Shown: positions 12,323-14,275 of the stretch, in pieces
How positions within the stretch are numbered: the stretch's first letter is position 1
Layout: the number at the start of each line of letters is the position of its first letter
Source: CAZGMN01 sp964645765
GTDB lineage: Bacteria > Acidobacteriota > Aminicenantia > Aminicenantales > Aminicenantaceae
Direction: 5' to 3'
Assembly: GCA_964645765.1 (NCBI GenBank)
Contig: CAZYBE010000056.1
Location: 1-14,275, forward strand
Length of the DNA stretch: 14,275 bases
Translations under genes and position numbers: made by a program
The notes under the pieces: model-generated
Told to the model about the DNA's origin: nothing
Database searches by the model: none
The model's input: the letters and a program-made list of their open reading frames with translations, nothing else

Positions 12323-13951
12323 ATGGCCAATCAGTCTCGAAAAATTATCTTTTCTTTACTCTTCATCATAACGGTTCCATTTTTATGTATTGCCTCGGCA
12401 TCAAATTTCCCCAGCACTGTTTTCAATGTAAAAGACTACGGTGCCACAGGGAATAAGGCAGACAGCGCTCAAGCTGCCATCCAGAAAGCGATCGAATCCT
12501 GCGCTGCAGCCAGCGGCGGCACAGTCTATTTCCCGCCTGGAGAATACACTTCAGGGACAATCCACCTCCGCAGCCATGTCCGCCTTTTTCTTGAAGCCGG
12601 CGCAACACTCTATTCAATCAAGGACAAAAGTGCCTTTGACAAGGACGCCCTGATCTACGGCGAAGACCTGGAGAATATCACTGTCGAGGGACGTGGAACC
12701 ATCGACGGCCAGGCCGAATATGAATGGCGTTTGAATGACATTGATGACGCCTTCATCCGTCCAAATCAACTGCTTATGGAGGCAGATGGCAAGCCTTTGA
12801 TGCGCTCTTTTCCCAAGAAAAATCAATTCGGAAAGCTCTTCCTCCTCCTCAGGTGTAAGGATGTGCGGATATCAGGTTTGTCGCTACTCCATTCTCCATC
12901 CTGGACAATTCACCCTTATGGCTGTGAAAGGATGGTCATCGATGGCGTCTATATCCACACCAGTTTGGCTGAAGGAGTGTGGGCTGATGGAATCGACCCG
13001 GATGGCTGCAAGGATTTGCGCATCTCGAACTGCACCATCGAAACCGGAGACGATGCCCTTGTTTTTTATTCGATGAACTGGTTTGGACCGGCTCTTCCTT
13101 GCGAGAATATCACCGTGACCAACTGCTGTCTCAGCTCAGCCTCGAGCGCCCTGAAATTCTGCGACGGCAACATGAACTGTGTTCGCAATGTGACTGTGGA
13201 TAACTGCGTCATTACCGGCTCAAACCGAGGCCTGGCCTTCATGGTCTTTGACGGCGGCTATGTCAGCGACGTCGTCCTCTCCAACCTGACCATCGAGTGC
13301 ACCCGGCACGACTGGTTCTGGTGGGGCGACGGCGACCCGCTTCATTTCAATATCAAGCGAAGAAGCGAAGTCCATACCAATGTCAGCCGAGAAAATGAGC
13401 CTCCGGCCGGCTCAATCCGAAATGTCCTCATCAAAAATGTCATTGCCAGAGGCAAAGGACCAAGTGTCATCAACGGCCATCCGGAGAGTTGGCTGGATGG
13501 CGTGACCATCGAAAACTTGAAGCTCTTCCTCTCCTCTGACCCCAAGGCTTACCATGAAAAAGCAGTGAACTGCTTGAAATTCGAAATGGCCAAAAATCTC
13601 AGACTGAAAGATATCGAAATCATCTGGGACAAGTCGGAATCAGATAAGTGGGAAAGCGCTCTTTATCTTGAAAAAATCAAGGGCCTGGAACTCGACGGCT
13701 TTAGAGGAAGGCAGGCAAAATTCGGGTCAGAGAAACCAGCCGTAGTTCTCAATCAGGTCGAGGGAGCGGTGATCCGTAACTGTCAAGCTGCTGCCGGAAC
13801 AGGAAAATTCCTCCATTTTGCCGGAAAAGACTCGAAAGATATCGTCCTCTTGGGCAATGACTTCCGCCAGGCAAAAATCCCTTACTCACTCGGCCCTGAA
13901 GTCAGAAAAGATGCGGTTCGAGCCTTAAGCAATATTTTTGTTAAGAAATAA
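12323..13951 (+). CDS. Secreted glycoside hydrolase family 28-like (polygalacturonase type)
   Basis: The 542-residue product starts with a signal peptide (SRKIIFSLLFIITVPFLCIA, likely cut after ASA near residue 27). FNVKDYGATGNKADSAQAAI (34-53) is the usual N-terminal turn of the pectate-lyase/GH28 right-handed beta-helix. VEGRGTIDGQ (121-130) and the repeated N-V/I-T-N-C ladder support that fold. The GH28 motifs are recognisable: ADGIDPDGC (221-229) for NTDGID, and TGDDAL (241-246) with Asp243-Asp244. The usual GHG histidine segment reads SSALKFCDG and the RIK motif is not clear, so the specificity may differ from polygalacturonase (for example rhamnogalacturonan or another uronide). It would act outside the cytoplasm on plant or algal polysaccharide. 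AAGGAG lies eight bases before the ATG. No transporter or other sugar genes are adjacent. Confidence 0.88.
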   Translation: MANQSRKIIFSLLFIITVPFLCIASASNFPSTVFNVKDYGATGNKADSAQAAIQKAIESCAAASGGTVYFPPGEYTSGTIHLRSHVRLFLEAGATLYSIKDKSAFDKDALIYGEDLENITVEGRGTIDGQAEYEWRLNDIDDAFIRPNQLLMEADGKPLMRSFPKKNQFGKLFLLLRCKDVRISGLSLLHSPSWTIHPYGCERMVIDGVYIHTSLAEGVWADGIDPDGCKDLRISNCTIETGDDALVFYSMNWFGPALPCENITVTNCCLSSASSALKFCDGNMNCVRNVTVDNCVITGSNRGLAFMVFDGGYVSDVVLSNLTIECTRHDWFWWGDGDPLHFNIKRRSEVHTNVSRENEPPAGSIRNVLIKNVIARGKGPSVINGHPESWLDGVTIENLKLFLSSDPKAYHEKAVNCLKFEMAKNLRLKDIEIIWDKSESDKWESALYLEKIKGLELDGFRGRQAKFGSEKPAVVLNQVEGAVIRNCQAAAGTGKFLHFAGKDSKDIVLLGNDFRQAKIPYSLGPEVRKDAVRALSNIFVKK

Positions 13952-13975
13952 AGCCCTGAAAAAAGATTTCGGAAT

Positions 13976-14004
13976 TTGACCTTTCGCTTTTGTCTTGGTA
14001 TATT
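13976..14004 (+). promoter_or_regulatory. Promoter of the membrane-protein gene
   Basis: TTGACC (13976-13981) and TATATT (13999-14004) are separated by exactly 17 bases, a strong sigma70-type match. The leader to the ATG at 14078 would be about 67 bases. It contains an inverted repeat AATGCTA/TAGCATT (14028-14034 and 14054-14060) just before the ribosome site. Confidence 0.7.
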
Positions 14005-14077
14005 TCTTTCTGATGTCAGCGGGTGAAAATGCTAATGAACAACAAGAGTCCCGTAGCATTCTTAAAAAGGAGATAAA

Positions 14078-14275
14078 ATGGATAATAAGAAAACAATAGG
14101 GGCCATAGTTTTATTCGGACTTGGATTATTATTGATAGCTCTTGGATTTCATATCCTGCTCATGATTATTGGAAACCCATGGCATGAATCGGGAAACCTT
14201 CTAAGAGTTCTGCTTGGCTTGTTCTTTTTTATCTGTGGGTTGGTTTCAACAATCAGCGGCGGGATTATGATATAT
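14078..14275 (+). CDS. Small membrane protein, partial (3' end off the window)
   Basis: The frame opens at ATG 14078 and is still open after 66 codons at the window end. AAAGGAG lies five bases before the start. After a charged start (MDNKKT) there are two hydrophobic stretches, IGAIVLFGLGLLLIALGF (7-24, continuing into HILLMII) and VLLGLFFFICGLVSTISG (about 45-62), separated by a short polar loop (GNPWHESGNLLR). It is thus an inner-membrane protein with at least two spanning helices. No family can be named from this part. It has its own promoter, so it is probably independent of the GH28 gene. Confidence 0.8.
   Translation, partial: MDNKKTIGAIVLFGLGLLLIALGFHILLMIIGNPWHESGNLLRVLLGLFFFICGLVSTISGGIMIY

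Noticed and set aside
12229..12456. 75-codon plus-strand frame upstream of and overlapping the GH28 gene
   Set aside because: It overlaps the GH28 signal peptide in another frame and has no proper ribosome site. The region is better explained as the GH28 leader.
1..14275. CRISPR arrays, tRNA or rRNA genes, complete insertion sequences
   Set aside because: I saw no regularly spaced repeats with unique spacers, no cloverleaf-like or rRNA-like segments, and no intact transposase in either strand.

Overview
The window reads as one stretch of a bacterial chromosome, probably a draft or metagenome-derived scaffold, because a run of exactly 100 N (11100-11199) sits inside a gene. Shine-Dalgarno sites are strong and genes closely packed. 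Secreted proteins and a pectinase-like enzyme suggest a free-living heterotroph. The gene mix would suit Acidobacteriota/Aminicenantes-like lineages, but that is a guess from style and not from a marker gene.

Layout. 1-1214 (minus): a TIGR01777-type epimerase cut by the window edge and a small nitroreductase. 1215-1647: gene-free. 1648-2043 (plus): a small exported protein. 2043-4074: a mosaic block. It holds a detached 3' end of the neighbouring dnaE2 gene (OB-fold part only), a vapBC toxin-antitoxin pair, a cluster of short palindromes, an IS91-like transposase remnant, and then the intact dnaE2 3' end. The two dnaE2 3' ends are ungapped 418-bp direct repeats (34 differences by hand count) exactly 1614 bp apart. 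3662-8374 (minus): lexA, dinB and dnaE2, an SOS mutagenesis cassette without imuA. Its Y-family polymerase keeps its catalytic residues, and both polymerases carry an LSLFE sequence that looks like a sliding-clamp motif. 8523-9650 (minus): an AAA ATPase of the DUF4143 type, with a promoter that seems to start the mRNA at the ATG and a 14-bp inverted repeat over its -35. 9774-11819 (minus): an FabG-like SDR and a PAS/HisKA_2-type sensor kinase interrupted by the gap. 11820-12322: a divergent control region with four TTAACA-type repeats at 11-bp period (Pho-box-like), a tiny ORF with very strong ribosome sites, and an orphan intrinsic terminator. 12323-13951 (plus): a secreted GH28-like polygalacturonase. 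14078-end (plus): start of a small membrane protein.

How the parts fit. LexA would repress itself and probably the two polymerases; after DNA damage its self-cleavage would release DinB and DnaE2 for translesion synthesis. The 2043-4074 block looks like DNA brought in next to dnaE2, carrying vapBC, with regeneration of the dnaE2 3' end. The most unusual items are this duplication, the imuA-less lexA-dinB-dnaE2 cassette, the Pho-box-like array with its leader, and the predicted leaderless ATPase transcript.
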